Shown here: piece after piece, positions 15,476-25,435 of the stretch
How the letters are laid out: every line of letters starts with the position of its first letter
Position numbering within the stretch: the first letter of the stretch is position 1
Assembly (NCBI RefSeq): GCF_000002865.3
Contig: NW_001865053.1
Span: 142,840-206,839 of the forward strand
Direction: 5' to 3'
Length of the DNA: 64,000 nucleotides
DNA from: Monosiga brevicollis MX1
Taxonomy: Eukaryota; Opisthokonta; Choanoflagellata; Craspedida; Salpingoecidae
Program-made: the position numbers and the translations under genes
Notes under the pieces: model-generated
Database searches by the model: none
Told to the model about the DNA's origin: nothing
Seen by the model: the letters and a program-made list of their open reading frames with translations, nothing else

Positions 15476-16201
15476 TCAAGCACTTTCTTGCAATAACTCG
15501 GGGGCCGGAACATTAATCAGAGCGGCATGGCCACCAACAACGAATAGCGTCGCGCCTAACAAACCCAGACCCGGTGGGATTTGGGGTGAGGGGGGACCTG
15601 GCAGAGTTATCCCGGTGTGCAAGGAAGCAGCGCACGTACCGAGCATCCAAAAGATGAGGGAGGTGGCGCCAAAGAACCAGAGGAAGACGGCACCGCCAAC
15701 AGCGGTAGCCACGGCCACTTCACGGGACTCGAATTGTCGGCCCATTATGGACATGGGACCGCTTTCTTTGAGGTGGTTGGCCCAGGTGAAGCCGCCGTAC
15801 ATGATCAGGAGGGTTACCAGCAACATGGGCGAGGTAAACAGCGCATAAAGGGCAAGAACGCAGGAGATGAGGACGTAGTTGGCCTTGAACTTGCCAACAT
15901 TGTGGTAGATGCGCTGAGTGGCAACGGCAGCATTCTTTGGGGCAGAGGGACGTGCGAAGAACTCGTTCCAGGGCACGATTTGTTTGCGGTTGTCGTTGAC
16001 AAATGTCTTGACGCGCCCGAGCAGGTTGCTGCGGGCCTCGGGGTTGTTGATGCTCGTCATCATGCCAGAGAAGCCGCTGACCATGTCATTGTCTTCGGCG
16101 TCCTGCACCTTGACCTCTGTCGGGTTGGACATGGCGGCTGGCTTGGCGTCGGCGTGCGATGTTGGCTGAGCCGCGGGCTGCGCGGGGGACGGTGTCGCCA
16201 T
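15476..16201 (-). CDS. PRA1 family protein (prenylated Rab acceptor)
   Basis: PRA1 proteins are small Golgi/ER membrane proteins that bind prenylated Rabs and aid vesicle traffic. The sequence has a soluble N-terminus, the PRA1 entry motif around RVKTFVNDNRKQIVPWNEFF, then RIYHNVGKFKANYVLISCVL. Two hydrophobic hairpins follow, separated by a short polar loop WANHLKESG. An intron at 15556-15639 (GTACGT..TTAG on this strand) joins FWMLG to ATLFVVGGHAALINVP. It is 84 bases long and lacks stops, so an unspliced product would also be open, with 28 extra residues. The first true ATG is at 16201 (MATPSPAQ); upstream in-frame codons are not ATG. The gene runs towards the kinase gene, 276 bases between stops. 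The spliced length of about 213 residues fits the family. Confidence 0.9.
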   Translation of the reverse strand: MATPSPAQPAAQPTSHADAKPAAMSNPTEVKVQDAEDNDMVSGFSGMMTSINNPEARSNLLGRVKTFVNDNRKQIVPWNEFFARPSAPKNAAVATQRIYHNVGKFKANYVLISCVLALYALFTSPMLLVTLLIMYGGFTWANHLKESGPMSIMGRQFESREVAVATAVGGAVFLWFFGATSLIFWMLGTCAASLHTGITLPGPPSPQIPPGLGLLGATLFVVGGHAALINVPAPELLQESA

Positions 16202-16322
16202 GTGAGCGGTGCTACCCAAAACCAGCCTGAAGCCAACCTCAACCCCCCAACGACGACGCCTATCACCCTGGCCCTTGTTTTATTGCGTGGTACGAGCTAG
16301 AACAGCAAAAGTCGAGCGACGG

Positions 16323-16324
<2 letters not shown>

Positions 16325-16374
<50 letters not shown>
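16325..16374. repeat. (GA)25 microsatellite
   Basis: A perfect GA dinucleotide run of about 50 bases lies 125 bases upstream of the PRA1 start codon. A second short run follows after CAGC. Confidence 0.97.
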
Positions 16375-16377
<3 letters not shown>

Positions 16378-16622
16378 CAGAGAGAGAGAAAGTGAAGGAC
16401 TCGGGTCGGTGTCCTTGCCGCTGCGCCCAGCGCGCGACACGGCGACGACGCACGTACCCTGGAGATTTCACCCAAAATTGAACTCGACAAAAGCCGATCC
16501 TGTCGTCAAATCCTTCCTTGACCAGCTCTCGTCGGTGGACCACCCAAGCTCGCCTCGAAGGCCACGTCGTCCAATGCAATGCGCTGCCTGCTGCGCCCCC
16601 AGAAGATCATCCGCGGCGCGAT

Positions 16623-16625
<3 letters not shown>

Positions 16626-16699
<74 letters not shown>
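16626..16699. repeat. Compound (GA)n(GT)n microsatellite
   Basis: About 18 GA units switch directly into about 18 GT units. Confidence 0.97.
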
Positions 16700-16702
<3 letters not shown>

Positions 16703-17010
16703 AATTAAAAATTTTTCAGGCAATTTTTGGGTCAGAGGTAGACGTGAAACGCAGGTCAGATGGAAGAGAGACAGGTTGGACGGAGACATATTTTAGAGAT
16801 TGATCTGGTGAAGCATCGAAGACTCATGTAAATTTCAAGACATATCAGAGAAAGTATCATCGTCTGGATCGTATCAAGAGAATACCTTTCAAAATCTAGT
16901 CTGCCCAGAGAGCTTGACCACCTCAACCCTGTCCAACCACGCACTTTTCCACCTCTGCCACTTTACTTCCAAGGGGTATGTTTCGAATAGCAAACGAAAT
17001 CAAATTGACG

Positions 17011-17011
<1 letters not shown>

Positions 17012-17042
<31 letters not shown>
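17012..17042. repeat. (CT)n microsatellite followed by (CGG)n
   Basis: About 15 CT units are followed at 17043-17060 by a short GGC/CGG run and another CT run at 17067-17080. Confidence 0.95.
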
Positions 17043-17044
<2 letters not shown>

Positions 17045-17254
17045 GGCGGCGGCGGCGGCGGTCCCCTCTCTCTCTCTCTCCCGCCGCCTCCTGTCTGCTG
17101 GCAACTTTGTCTGCTGGCTGCTGGCTGCTGTCTGCTGTCTGCTGTCTCCTCTGTTTCCTCTGTTTTCTCTGTTTCCTCTGTCTCCTGTCTCGCGTCTACT
17201 GTCCCCTTTCTCCTGCCTCGTTCTCAGTCACCTCAGCTCTCTCTCCATCTCTCA

Positions 17255-17316
17255 CCTCCTCCTCCTCCTCCTCATCCTCCTCCTCCTCTTCCTCCTCCTC
17301 CTCCTCCTCTTCCTTC
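17255..17316. repeat. TCC/TCT trinucleotide tract
   Basis: About 20 imperfect TCC units, all pyrimidine on the plus strand. Confidence 0.9.
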
Positions 17317-17338
17317 GTTGCCTTTGCACCTGATTTCT

Positions 17339-17462
17339 GCCGCTGCTCTGTCTCCGCTATGCTACTGTCTGCCGCTGCCGCTGCTCTGTCTCCGCTATGC
17401 TACTGTCTGCCGCTGCCGCTGCTCTGTCTCCGCTATGCTACTGTCTGCCGCTGCTCTGTCTC
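17339..17462. repeat. Minisatellite of 32-38 bp units
   Basis: There are three full copies and a partial copy of a unit containing CTGCTCTGTCTCCGCTATGC. Copies differ only by an optional extra GCCGCT hexamer, which shows recent slippage. It lies about 130 bases upstream of the whirlin-like gene. Confidence 0.9.
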
Positions 17463-17590
17463 GGCCATACCTTTCACAGCGATTGGTATCTTGTGAAGCT
17501 TGGTTGATGCTGAACACACATCTCATCGTCTTCCCCTCTTGCCTTCTGTGTAGCTGCGCCGTCGTGCCTGCGGGGATCCAAACCAGCAGG

Positions 17591-20500
17591 ATGGACGACA
17601 CGCGTACGGCGCTTCCATATGCAACAATTCACCATCAAGGTGAGGTGCAGGCACAGGCACACCGCCGCAAGCGCGACAGCTCAGCTACATCGATCCCCCN
17701 TCGTTGCATTGTAGGCCACCGAGCTTCTGAGCAAGCCTGAGCGCCAGGTGCTCATGGACTTGTTGGCTGAACTCAAGCGCTCCCAATCCGTACCGCGTTT
17801 TGTCAACGGGCTCGTGGTACGCCAACCTGCACCGGCTGTGATTACATCGCACCCCGCCAGTCCAGAACTCATCTCCAACATCGACGTATCGATTTGATCC
17901 TATTGCAGCACGTGCTGGAGACCCCTGCCAAGCTCGATCTTTTACGCTGGCTTCGCGAAGTGATTCCCACCCGCAATGACGTATGCTGCTTGGAATCCTT
18001 ACGGCGTTCCGATGAGATGACGCCCCAGCGTGCGCCACACTTACCCCCTTACTCAATCGCGCGGGCTTGCTCGCTCTGCTTCACTCCCCTCATCATTCCG
18101 AACTGCAGCTGCGAAAGGAGTTTGACGAACTGGCCCCTTATGAGCGTATGGCCAACCCCATCTCAGCCAAGGATCTCCAAGACCTCACCCAGCTCCGTGG
18201 GGCCATCCTCCACAAGCAGCATCACAAATCCTTTGGCATGCACATTCGGGGTGGTAGTGAAATGGGTGCGTGCCTTTGTCATGCCGACCGCCATCCCTGC
18301 ATATTTTAGCTGTACGCACGGCCTGCCTCATGGACTTGGCTCCCTGCGGGCGCTTTGCTATCTCAGGCGTAGGCATCTTTATTGCGGCCATCGTACCGGG
18401 CTTGCCGGCACACAAAGCCGGTTTGCGCTCGGGTGACCAAATTATTTCTTGCAATGGCATGCAATTTGCACACATCTCCCACCGTCGAGCCGCAGAAATC
18501 ATTTCCCAAGCTCGCACCCTCCACCTCACCGTTCAGGTAGCCCTTGCCCCCTTTGGCCCCAGCGCAGTGTGAAGTGCGGCCTTTTTTGCCGCCCCCCCCC
18601 CCCCACCAACCTCGCTCCTTCTCTGACACCCTGGCAACCATTCCCAAAACAGTATACGGGCCGATTTCCCGTCAAGCATGCAACCCAAGAAGCCATCATG
18701 TGGCAGCCTACCAAGACTCTCCAAATGCGCCTCGAAGGCACGGCATCTTCAAGCTCTGTACGTTCATTCCCCTTGCACTTGTCGCTACTAGTAGTGGTGA
18801 AGCTCGCAAGTTTTGATCGCCTCATCTGCGCTCACGATGTACTTACCCACCAGTCGACTGACCAAAGCGCCTTGGAGCGCCATGTCGAGATGACGCGCAG
18901 CGAACATGGCTTTGGTTTTAACCTTCGTGGAGGCGCTGAATATGGCTTGCCTTTGGTTGTCTCACGTCCGTGCCTGATCTATCTGCGCTCGCTGGCCAGC
19001 TGTCTCGCGTCTGCTTGCCATGCGACAACATTGTTTTGCACTGACATTGCACTGATCCTTTTGAACTCTTAGAGGTGACTCGCGGCTCACCTGCCCAGCA
19101 ATCAGACCTACGCGTCGGTGATGTCATTTTAACAATCAACAACCGGGATATGAATGGCATGAGCCACAATTCGGCCGTACGCATTGTGCAAGGTACTCGC
19201 ACCCTCGCTATGACGGTGCAAAACGGTGGCCGCGTGCCCCGCACGCGTGTGCATCACGAGACCCTCAAGTGGGAATCTCCCACGGACGAAATGGACAGGC
19301 TGGTGCCTGATGAGGTCAGCTCAACACCCGTCAAGTCCTTGCATTCCACTACATTCCTGCTCCCCAAACTGATGCTGTTCTACCGGGTTGGAATACTGCC
19401 GACTTTGTCAGGAGGCTCTTGAAGGCGAGTCTGTTGAAGCCTTGGGTCACCGAATCAAGCTCTTTCGCCTCATTGGCCAGAGTCCGCTTAGCACTGGTAA
19501 GATCCGTCGAGTGTATTCCCCCATCTTGCTTGCATGTTCCGTCCCTCTCTGCCCGGTTCGTAACTGATTCCTCTGTTTGCTTGTTTGTTCGTTTGTTTTT
19601 CTCCTTTTTCGAAATGGCTGTTCCGGTCATTCGTTCGCGCCATCCGTGTATGGGAATCAACAGCCGATCAAGCCGCCTTGCGTGCAGCTGTGGTTGCATA
19701 CAAAAAGGGCGATGAGCCTGCTGGCAAGTTAATAACACAAGTCAAGCAGATACTAACTCCACACGATGGTGCCTCGCTCATCACCCCGCTGCGACGATGC
19801 CTTCTGGTACGTTGTGCCCCGTGTGGTGAGGCTTTTGAACCAGAGAGGCGTTTGTCGTGATAGTGCCCAGCCCAGATTCCTCAATTCCTTATCTAAATTA
19901 GACATCGCTCGACGAGCGTCGCTTCGATCAAGAACTGGGCCACTTGGACGACGGCAGGCTGGAACAAGCCATCGGTACGTTTTGTGCGCACCAGCAAGCA
20001 CCTCCATCATCGCCCGCTCATGAGTTGGCATGTGCAATCGACAGAATACGTGGCCAAGACCACTTTTATCTCTATTCCTAAGAAAGCAGGCGTCAAGCTT
20101 GGCTTGTCAATTTCGGGTGGCGCTGACTCGCCGTTTCCAGACGATGGCATCTTGATCCAGGACATTGCCAGCGATGGGTTCGTTGCGCTTTGTGAAGGCA
20201 TCCTGATGTTGTCAAGGCACGTCACTTGGCGTTGGCTTATACGCCCGTCTGCTTCACAGCCTGCTGGCGACGCACAAGCTGGTGCAAGTGGGTATGCAAA
20301 TTTGTGCGGTAGATGATTTCAGTCTTCATGGTGCTCACCACGGCGAAGCACTTGCGCTGTTGCGCGCCTGTGTTGCCAGCGATCGGCCTGTGCTCAACAT
20401 GGTGTGATCCCACCCCCCTTCCCGCTCCCTCTTCGGCTTGGCCGTGCATTGCAGTCCTGTTTATTCTCACAGTGTTTGCTGTGCCACCGCCGCCTCGCAG

Positions 20501-20617
20501 CGACTCTCGGCCGTGTCTGTGGCAGAGCTGCAGGCACCCACTGAGCGCTCGCTGCCCTTGGGTGGCGCAGACAATGAGCTTCTGCAGGCCATGGCCAGTG
20601 TCAGCACAGATTTGTAA
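17591..20617 (+). CDS. WHRN: Whirlin/harmonin-family PDZ scaffold (HNL1-PDZ1-PDZ2-HNL2-PDZ3)
   Basis: Whirlin scaffolds Usher complexes at stereocilia tips and the ciliary base in animals. The architecture here is complete. HNL1 (exons from 17715) has VLETPAKLDLLRWLREVIP, close to whirlin VLDTPAKLSILRLIRQVV. PDZ1 has FGMHIRGGSEMGVGIFIAAI, then GLRSGDQIISCNG, and ends in YTGRFPVKHA like harmonin/whirlin. PDZ2 has FGFNLRGGAEYGLPLVVSQV and RVGDVILTINN, then GGRVPRTRVHHETLKW, matching whirlin GRLPHARTTVDETKW. HNL2 has ILTPHDGASLITPLRRCL and DERRFDQEL. PDZ3 has KLGLSISGGADSPFPDDGI. The protein ends ...ASVSTDL, a class I PDZ-ligand sequence. The 5' end is uncertain: the ATG at 17591 (MDDTRTA) followed by the donor at 17640 does not keep frame with the exon at 17715, and an ambiguous base sits at 17700. 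Harmonin is the alternative name, but HNL2 and the PDZ2 tail favour whirlin/PDZD7. Confidence 0.88.
17700..17700. other. Ambiguous base (N) in assembly
   Basis: A single N sits 15 bases before the first clearly coding whirlin exon and inside the putative first intron. It may mark a local sequence error that disturbs the predicted 5' end. Confidence 0.9.
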
Positions 20618-21018
20618 ATGCTTGACTAATCCAAAATTTGGTTGAATTTTCAGTTGTTGCTGTTGTTGTTTTTAAAAATTTTTTGCCTTCTTATTCTTTA
20701 TCCTGTGTCACTTTCTTGACGTGATGACATTGTGTCTTCTTGATTTTGGCCTGACACGGCCTTGACCGCCCTCGCTACGCGAGCGATTCATCGCCTCTCC
20801 CCTGCTCTTTTTAATCAATCGCGATTATTCTATCGGTTCAAGACACTTGAGTGGGTGGTACAGCCCCAAGATACAATGTCGATTGGTTGGGCATGATCCA
20901 TGACGCCAGCACTCAAAGTCTCCGTGATCCCCAATAAGAAATGTCGAGTTGGAGGCAGCCAAGGGCAACGTCCGCGGATCTTTAGGAAAAAAAAAAACAA
21001 TTTGCCTGGAATCGGAAT
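20618..21018. other. Convergent intergenic region (whirlin and VIP36 3' ends)
   Basis: Four hundred bases lie between two facing stop codons. T-rich (20640-20690) and A-rich (20983-21001) tracts probably serve the two 3' ends. No other feature is seen. Confidence 0.5.
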
Positions 21019-22976
21019 TTAAAACTCAAAGTGTTGTTTTTTGCTCTTGTCGTAGACTTGGGTCTAAAAGCATTCCAGCGGCGATGCCGGTACAGGTGAG
21101 ATGGGTGTGACGAGACAACCCGCCCAGGAAGGCGTACACGTGCACCAGAAACTCCGACTTTTAGAAGTCGGGGCGTCGCAAAAAGAAACAGACCTTGTAA
21201 TAGACACCGCCGATGCCAGCGATGAGAACAACAATGAGAACGCCCCACAGCAAGAAGCTGGAAGGGCCCGAAGAGTCGCGTTCACGCGAGAGGCGGGCCA
21301 GGACAGGATCCTTCTTCTTGGCCTGATTGAAATCAGTGCGCTTGCGCTGCTCACCGATGTGGCCTATGGCAACCAGCAAATGAGTGCAACGTGGGTGGGC
21401 ATCATTGAAGCAAATCGTGGCGGGCTAGGATGGTGCTTCAAATGCATGGAAAAGCAAGGCTGACGTACGGCGCGCCCGTTCATGGAAGCGAGCAAAGGGT
21501 GTTTTCTTCTTCAGAGCATCGGCAAACTTATCCTGGCCATCGTCTGTGCCCATTTTCTCGCCAGAAGCCTCGAGCGCCTTGACACGATCTTGTTCACCTT
21601 CAGTCAAGGGAGGAGGGTCGGAAGTCTAAAAAAACGGAGAAGCCAAAGCGATCACTGTCAGCGTTCACGCGCACAAACGCGGCGATTTGAGGAATAGCGG
21701 GAACAAACAAAAAATAAAAACAAGTACTCACGCGAACGCTGATCACATCGTGGTTATCGGCAAGATCGCCCGTGGCCGCTGAGATGCCAAAGTAGTAGTT
21801 CGGGGGCAGGTTCACATCGGGCACGAAGAAGCACTCGGTCCACTCGTTGGCGTTTTCCACGTCCAACTCCAGCTTGAGGGTCTATGAGGTACAAGCGCAG
21901 ACATGATTAGGGAATGCACAGTGAGACCAGAAACAGGAAGATCCGGGTTTCACGCGCGTGTCCACCAAGCTCGTTGCGAGTCGAAACGAGGCTGCAAGAG
22001 CATGTGGCGTAGGGACATACGTTGGACCGGTAGCTGACGCGGAAGCGAGTGGCATGGTCCTTGTTACGAAGTTTGGCAGTGCACGAGGCCATCTGTTGGT
22101 GGGTGCCATCCGCATCATGATCGTAATCAATGGTGCCGTCGTTGATCAAAGCCGACACGTAAGCGCCCTCTTGGTGATGCAGCTGTTGGTTGGAGTAGGT
22201 ATCAAAGAAGATGGCCAAGCCTGTCCAGTGATCCTTGGAGCCAAAAACATCGCCCAGCATGTTCTTTTCCTTGGTGTACCAAAAGGCGAAGCCATCGCCA
22301 TAGAGGTTCTTGCCCTGGCCATGGACCTTGAAATCGACCAAGACCTCCCATTCAGACACGGAGACAGGCTGCGAGCCAAGCATGATGCCGCACACGCATG
22401 CATGGTAAGAAGGGAGATATGGAGTCCATTCGTGTGAGTGTGTTTGTGTGTTCGGTGCCCTGAAGGAACACGATGTGGGTTGTGCATGATAGTGTGTGTG
22501 TGGGTGTGCTCACCTTGCTGTTCCACAAACCACCACGCTTGGATTGGCGGTCTGGGGTGAGGCGAATAAACTCGTCGCTAATGACGGCATGACCAATAAA
22601 ATCCCAAAAGGGCATGACCAGGCCACTCGCTAAGGAATGCGTACAACAAATAATGCGGAGGTCAGAAACCCAACGGAGCGAAATGGCCGGTCCGATGTGG
22701 CGCGTGTGCACACGCACTTAGATATGGCTGTGTCAGAGTATGCTCCTGATAGACGGCGCCTGCGGGCTGGAGGTGGTCCTGGGCCGAGATGGCACCTAGG
22801 CCGTGCGAAGATCGTCATCACGGGTAAGGGAACAGGGGGCGGGGGACAGAAGGGGGCGGGGGAGAGTAGCACACGAAAAAGAAGAAGGAAGGAGCAAGAG
22901 TGGCAATCGGTTTACACCTACCGGCCAAAGCGACCAGGACCAGCAAGGTCGACGCAAGGATTGATCTCAACTCCAT
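21019..22976 (-). CDS. LMAN2: L-type lectin cargo receptor VIP36/LMAN2
   Basis: VIP36-type lectins bind high-mannose glycans on secretory cargo between ER and Golgi. Exon 1 (22922-22976) encodes a signal peptide, MELRSILASTLLVLVALAG. Next comes EHTLTQPYL, PFWDFIGHAVISDEFIRLTP and KRGGLWNSK. The carbohydrate domain then shows WEVLVDFKVHGQGKNLYGDG, FAFWYTKEKNMLGDVFGSKD, FFDTYSNQ with the Ca-binding Asp/Asn, YDHDADGTHQ, and NYYFGISAATGDLADNHDVI. The membrane helix FLLWGVLIVVLIAGIGGVYY follows. The last small exon (stop at 21019) gives the cytoplasmic tail TQVYDKSKKQHFEF. It has a KK pair and a terminal aromatic, comparable with KRFY of VIP36 and KKFF of ERGIC-53. Minus-strand GT..AG introns separate about seven exons. 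Start choice rests on the signal peptide. Confidence 0.95.
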
Positions 22977-23265
22977 CGCGACGCTTAATCGGCGATTCCT
23001 ACGTCAAACAAGCCCCGCAATGCCGCCAGCACCAGGCATCAGTTATTTGATCAGCAGCGCGCGCGGCAGTTGGAGGCATTTTGAGTCTGGAGGGGGCGTC
23101 AGCGCGCGCCATCCCAGACTCCCTTTTCAACCCCACACACCCCCAGCCCCAACACCAAACACCACCCATCACACCCACCCCACGCCCCCCATCCTCACAC
23201 CGCCTCATCGCCGACCAACCGACACACCGTCCATCCCCCGCTGCCGTCCGTTTGGATCGGCCAGT

Positions 23266-23315
23266 NNNNNNNNNNNNNNNNNNNNNNNNNNNNNNNNNNN
23301 NNNNNNNNNNNNNNN
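23266..23315. other. Assembly gap (50 N)
   Basis: Fifty consecutive N; the round number suggests a placeholder of unknown true length. Confidence 0.99.
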
Positions 23316-23515
23316 TCGCCTGATCCATATTAAACCAGTCTATTTATTAAACTACATAATGTAAACTTATTCACACTTTTATTAATAATTTATCTCTATT
23401 TATTAACAATAGTGTGGGTTCTATTACACTTGTAAAATAAATAAAACAAAGGAATATTTTCTTGTAAAGTTAACGTTTTATTACAGTTTGAGGTTATTAA
23501 AGTGTGACGTGGGTT
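23316..23515. other. AT-rich block of unknown nature
   Basis: About 200 bases are composed mainly of A and T with many TTATTA/ATAAAT words, unlike the GC-rich surroundings. It begins exactly at the gap edge and ends about 25 bases before the PHF5A start codon. No coding potential or repeat structure is visible. Confidence 0.6.
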
Positions 23516-23538
23516 GCATTTCCTCAGCGACCGCCACG

Positions 23539-24463
23539 ATGGCCAAGCATCATCCGGATCTGATTATGTGCCGCAAACAGCCTGGTGTTGGTACGTGTGA
23601 CCTCTCGATATCGCTTGTGTGTGTGCGCGCGCGCGGTTGCCGTGAGGCCAAGGCCGGCTGCATGCCATGATTCGTGCCACTTGCTCCGGGGGGAAGGGGG
23701 GTTCAAATGCCTACCTTGTGTGTTACTTGTTGTCTGCTTTTTCTCGCGCCGCGTTCGTCGACGATGACGAGTGGGTGCTCTCAGTGAGTGCCGGTGCTGT
23801 TATTTGATACGTACTCATTCGGCCATTTTACCCTGCCCCCTGCATTTGCTGTCTCGAATCGGCCCTGCCATTTAGCCATTGGCCGACTTTGTGAAAAATG
23901 TAAGCTGGTCGCCAGCGCTTGCTTCGCTCGCTGCTTTGCAACACCAGGCGTGGCTGACCAGTGTCGTTCCCGTGATTGCACTACGCTCGATAGGTGATGG
24001 CAAGTGTGTCGTTTGTGATTCCTACGTGCGCCCTTCTACTCTTGTACGCATCTGTGACGAGTGCAACTACGGCTCGTACCAAGGTAGGATGTGCTTCGCA
24101 TGCCATGTTCCAAACTCACGTACAGATTCGCCAAATCAATTGCTCACGCTGATGCTCGGTGCCTACCTGTGTGCTTGCTCGCTGCCTGGCCATCCTAGGT
24201 CGCTGCGTGATTTGTGGTGGACCAGGCGTGTCCGACGCCTACTACTGCAAGGAGTGCACCATCGAGGAGAAAGACGTATGTGCCTTTCCTATACACGTCC
24301 TCGTGCTTGTATGCGCTCGAAGCATGCCCCTCTCGCTGGCTGATGCACCCTGCCCGTCCACGGTTTCCAATAGCGCGATGGATGCCCGAAAATTGTGAAT
24401 TTAGGTGCTGCTCGAACAGATCTCTTCTACGAGCGGAAAAAGTACGGCTTCAAGCCCAGATAG
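23539..24463 (+). CDS. PHF5A: Splicing factor SF3b subunit PHF5A (SF3b14b/Rds3)
   Basis: PHF5A is a small zinc-knot subunit of SF3b in the U2 snRNP and contacts the branch-site pocket with SF3B1. Five exons are read: 23539-23590, then the one beginning after TTTAG near 23877, then those starting at GTGATGGC (about 23994), GTCGCTGC (about 24199) and CGCGATGG (about 24374). All borders are GT..AG and the frame is restored each time. The 110-residue protein is nearly identical to human: [57 protein letters not shown] and [14 protein letters not shown]. All CxxC zinc-binding pairs are kept. The very high conservation makes it a reliable reference for splice-site calls in this genome. Confidence 0.98.
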
Positions 24464-24647
24464 CTCTACGCCCCCCTCGACTGGCGACTACTGCTGCCGT
24501 GGCTCTCTGGCCCTGCCTTGCAACTTTTCTTCTGCTGGTGTTAGTGTAGTTGTTGCCATTGTTGTCTCTGCTTCGTTTTCCTGTCTCTCCTCGGTTGATT
24601 TGTATTTGTCTCAGTACAAGCGTGCGTGCGGGTTGGTGTTTTCGTTT

Positions 24648-24648
<1 letters not shown>

Positions 24649-24688
<40 letters not shown>

Positions 24689-24690
24689 GT
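24649..24690. repeat. (CT)n microsatellite
   Basis: About 20 nearly perfect CT units with one TT interruption near 24680. Confidence 0.95.
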
Positions 24691-25183
24691 CTCTTACACT
24701 CTCTCCCTTGGACGCTTTTCTTCCGCCCCCACCTTGTGCTTTTCTTCAAGCTTGCTTTCCTTTTTCTTTCTTCTTGTTTCTTTACACGGATTGGCGGGCG
24801 AGGCATGCCTCGATGCTGGTTGTATTTTGGCTTTTTCCGGTCTTGCTGTGCAACATCGCTTGTTTCCTTGAGATCCGCGTCGCTGCCGTGTCTTCGCGTG
24901 AATCACGGGGTTTCAAAAGTCGCTCTCTCCCAGTTGCGAACGTTTTCAAACGATGGCTCCCATGAGAATTGATAATCAGACAAGCAGTCGCAAGGAATGC
25001 CACACAGACACGCAGCTGCGAGGCATGCCCGTCGCCTCCCCAGAAACGCCGCATGCGACTCCCCAGAACGTGCATCACACCAAGAAAAAGAAAAGAAAAA
25101 AAGTAAAGAGTACATTTACATAATACGTGCACAAGCTTGGGTCACACAAAGTTACACTACCGCGTAGACCTTGGAAACGTTCC

Positions 25184-25235
25184 CTCCCTCTCTCTCACAC
25201 ACACACTCTCTCTCTCTCTCTCTCTCTCTCTCGCT
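25184..25235. repeat. (CT)n(CA)n(CT)n compound microsatellite
   Basis: CT and CA units alternate, then about 14 CT units run to a TCGCTC end. Confidence 0.93.
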
Positions 25236-25435
25236 CTTGAATTTCGGGGTCTGAGCTCTGATCGCGGGGACCTCTGGCTGGAGCAGTGGACGGTGGTCAC
25301 TTGCACCTGTGCGCGCGCGTGTGTGTGGATTGTGGCGAGTGTTGATAGATGCCTTTAGGCTGATATCGCGTCAGCATGTTCAGAGATTGTTGAGCGCGAG
25401 GCTCAAGCTCAACACCGCTGTGGGTATCCCCAGCC

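Larger units (their letters stand above)
16202..17590. other. Divergent microsatellite-rich spacer between PRA1 and whirlin-like genes
   Basis: The spacer of 1.4 kb contains (GA)n, (GA)n(GT)n, (CT)n, a TCC-rich tract and a minisatellite, listed separately. Open frames across it are low-complexity artefacts. It is likely to include the 5' UTRs of both flanking genes. Confidence 0.6.
22977..23538. other. Divergent region between LMAN2 and PHF5A, containing an assembly gap
   Basis: A C-rich stretch (23090-23240, with repeated CACCC/ACACC) leads into the gap at 23266-23315. It is followed by strongly AT-rich DNA to about 23510. Confidence 0.6.
24464..25435. other. Intergenic region between PHF5A and TPR gene
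   Basis: Pyrimidine-rich stretches and two CT microsatellites dominate; no gene is supported. The part from about 25240 probably is the 5' UTR of the TPR gene. Confidence 0.5.

Noticed and set aside
16263-16803. Open frames of RE/ER, SL and CV repeats
   Set aside because: They translate GA and GT microsatellites only.
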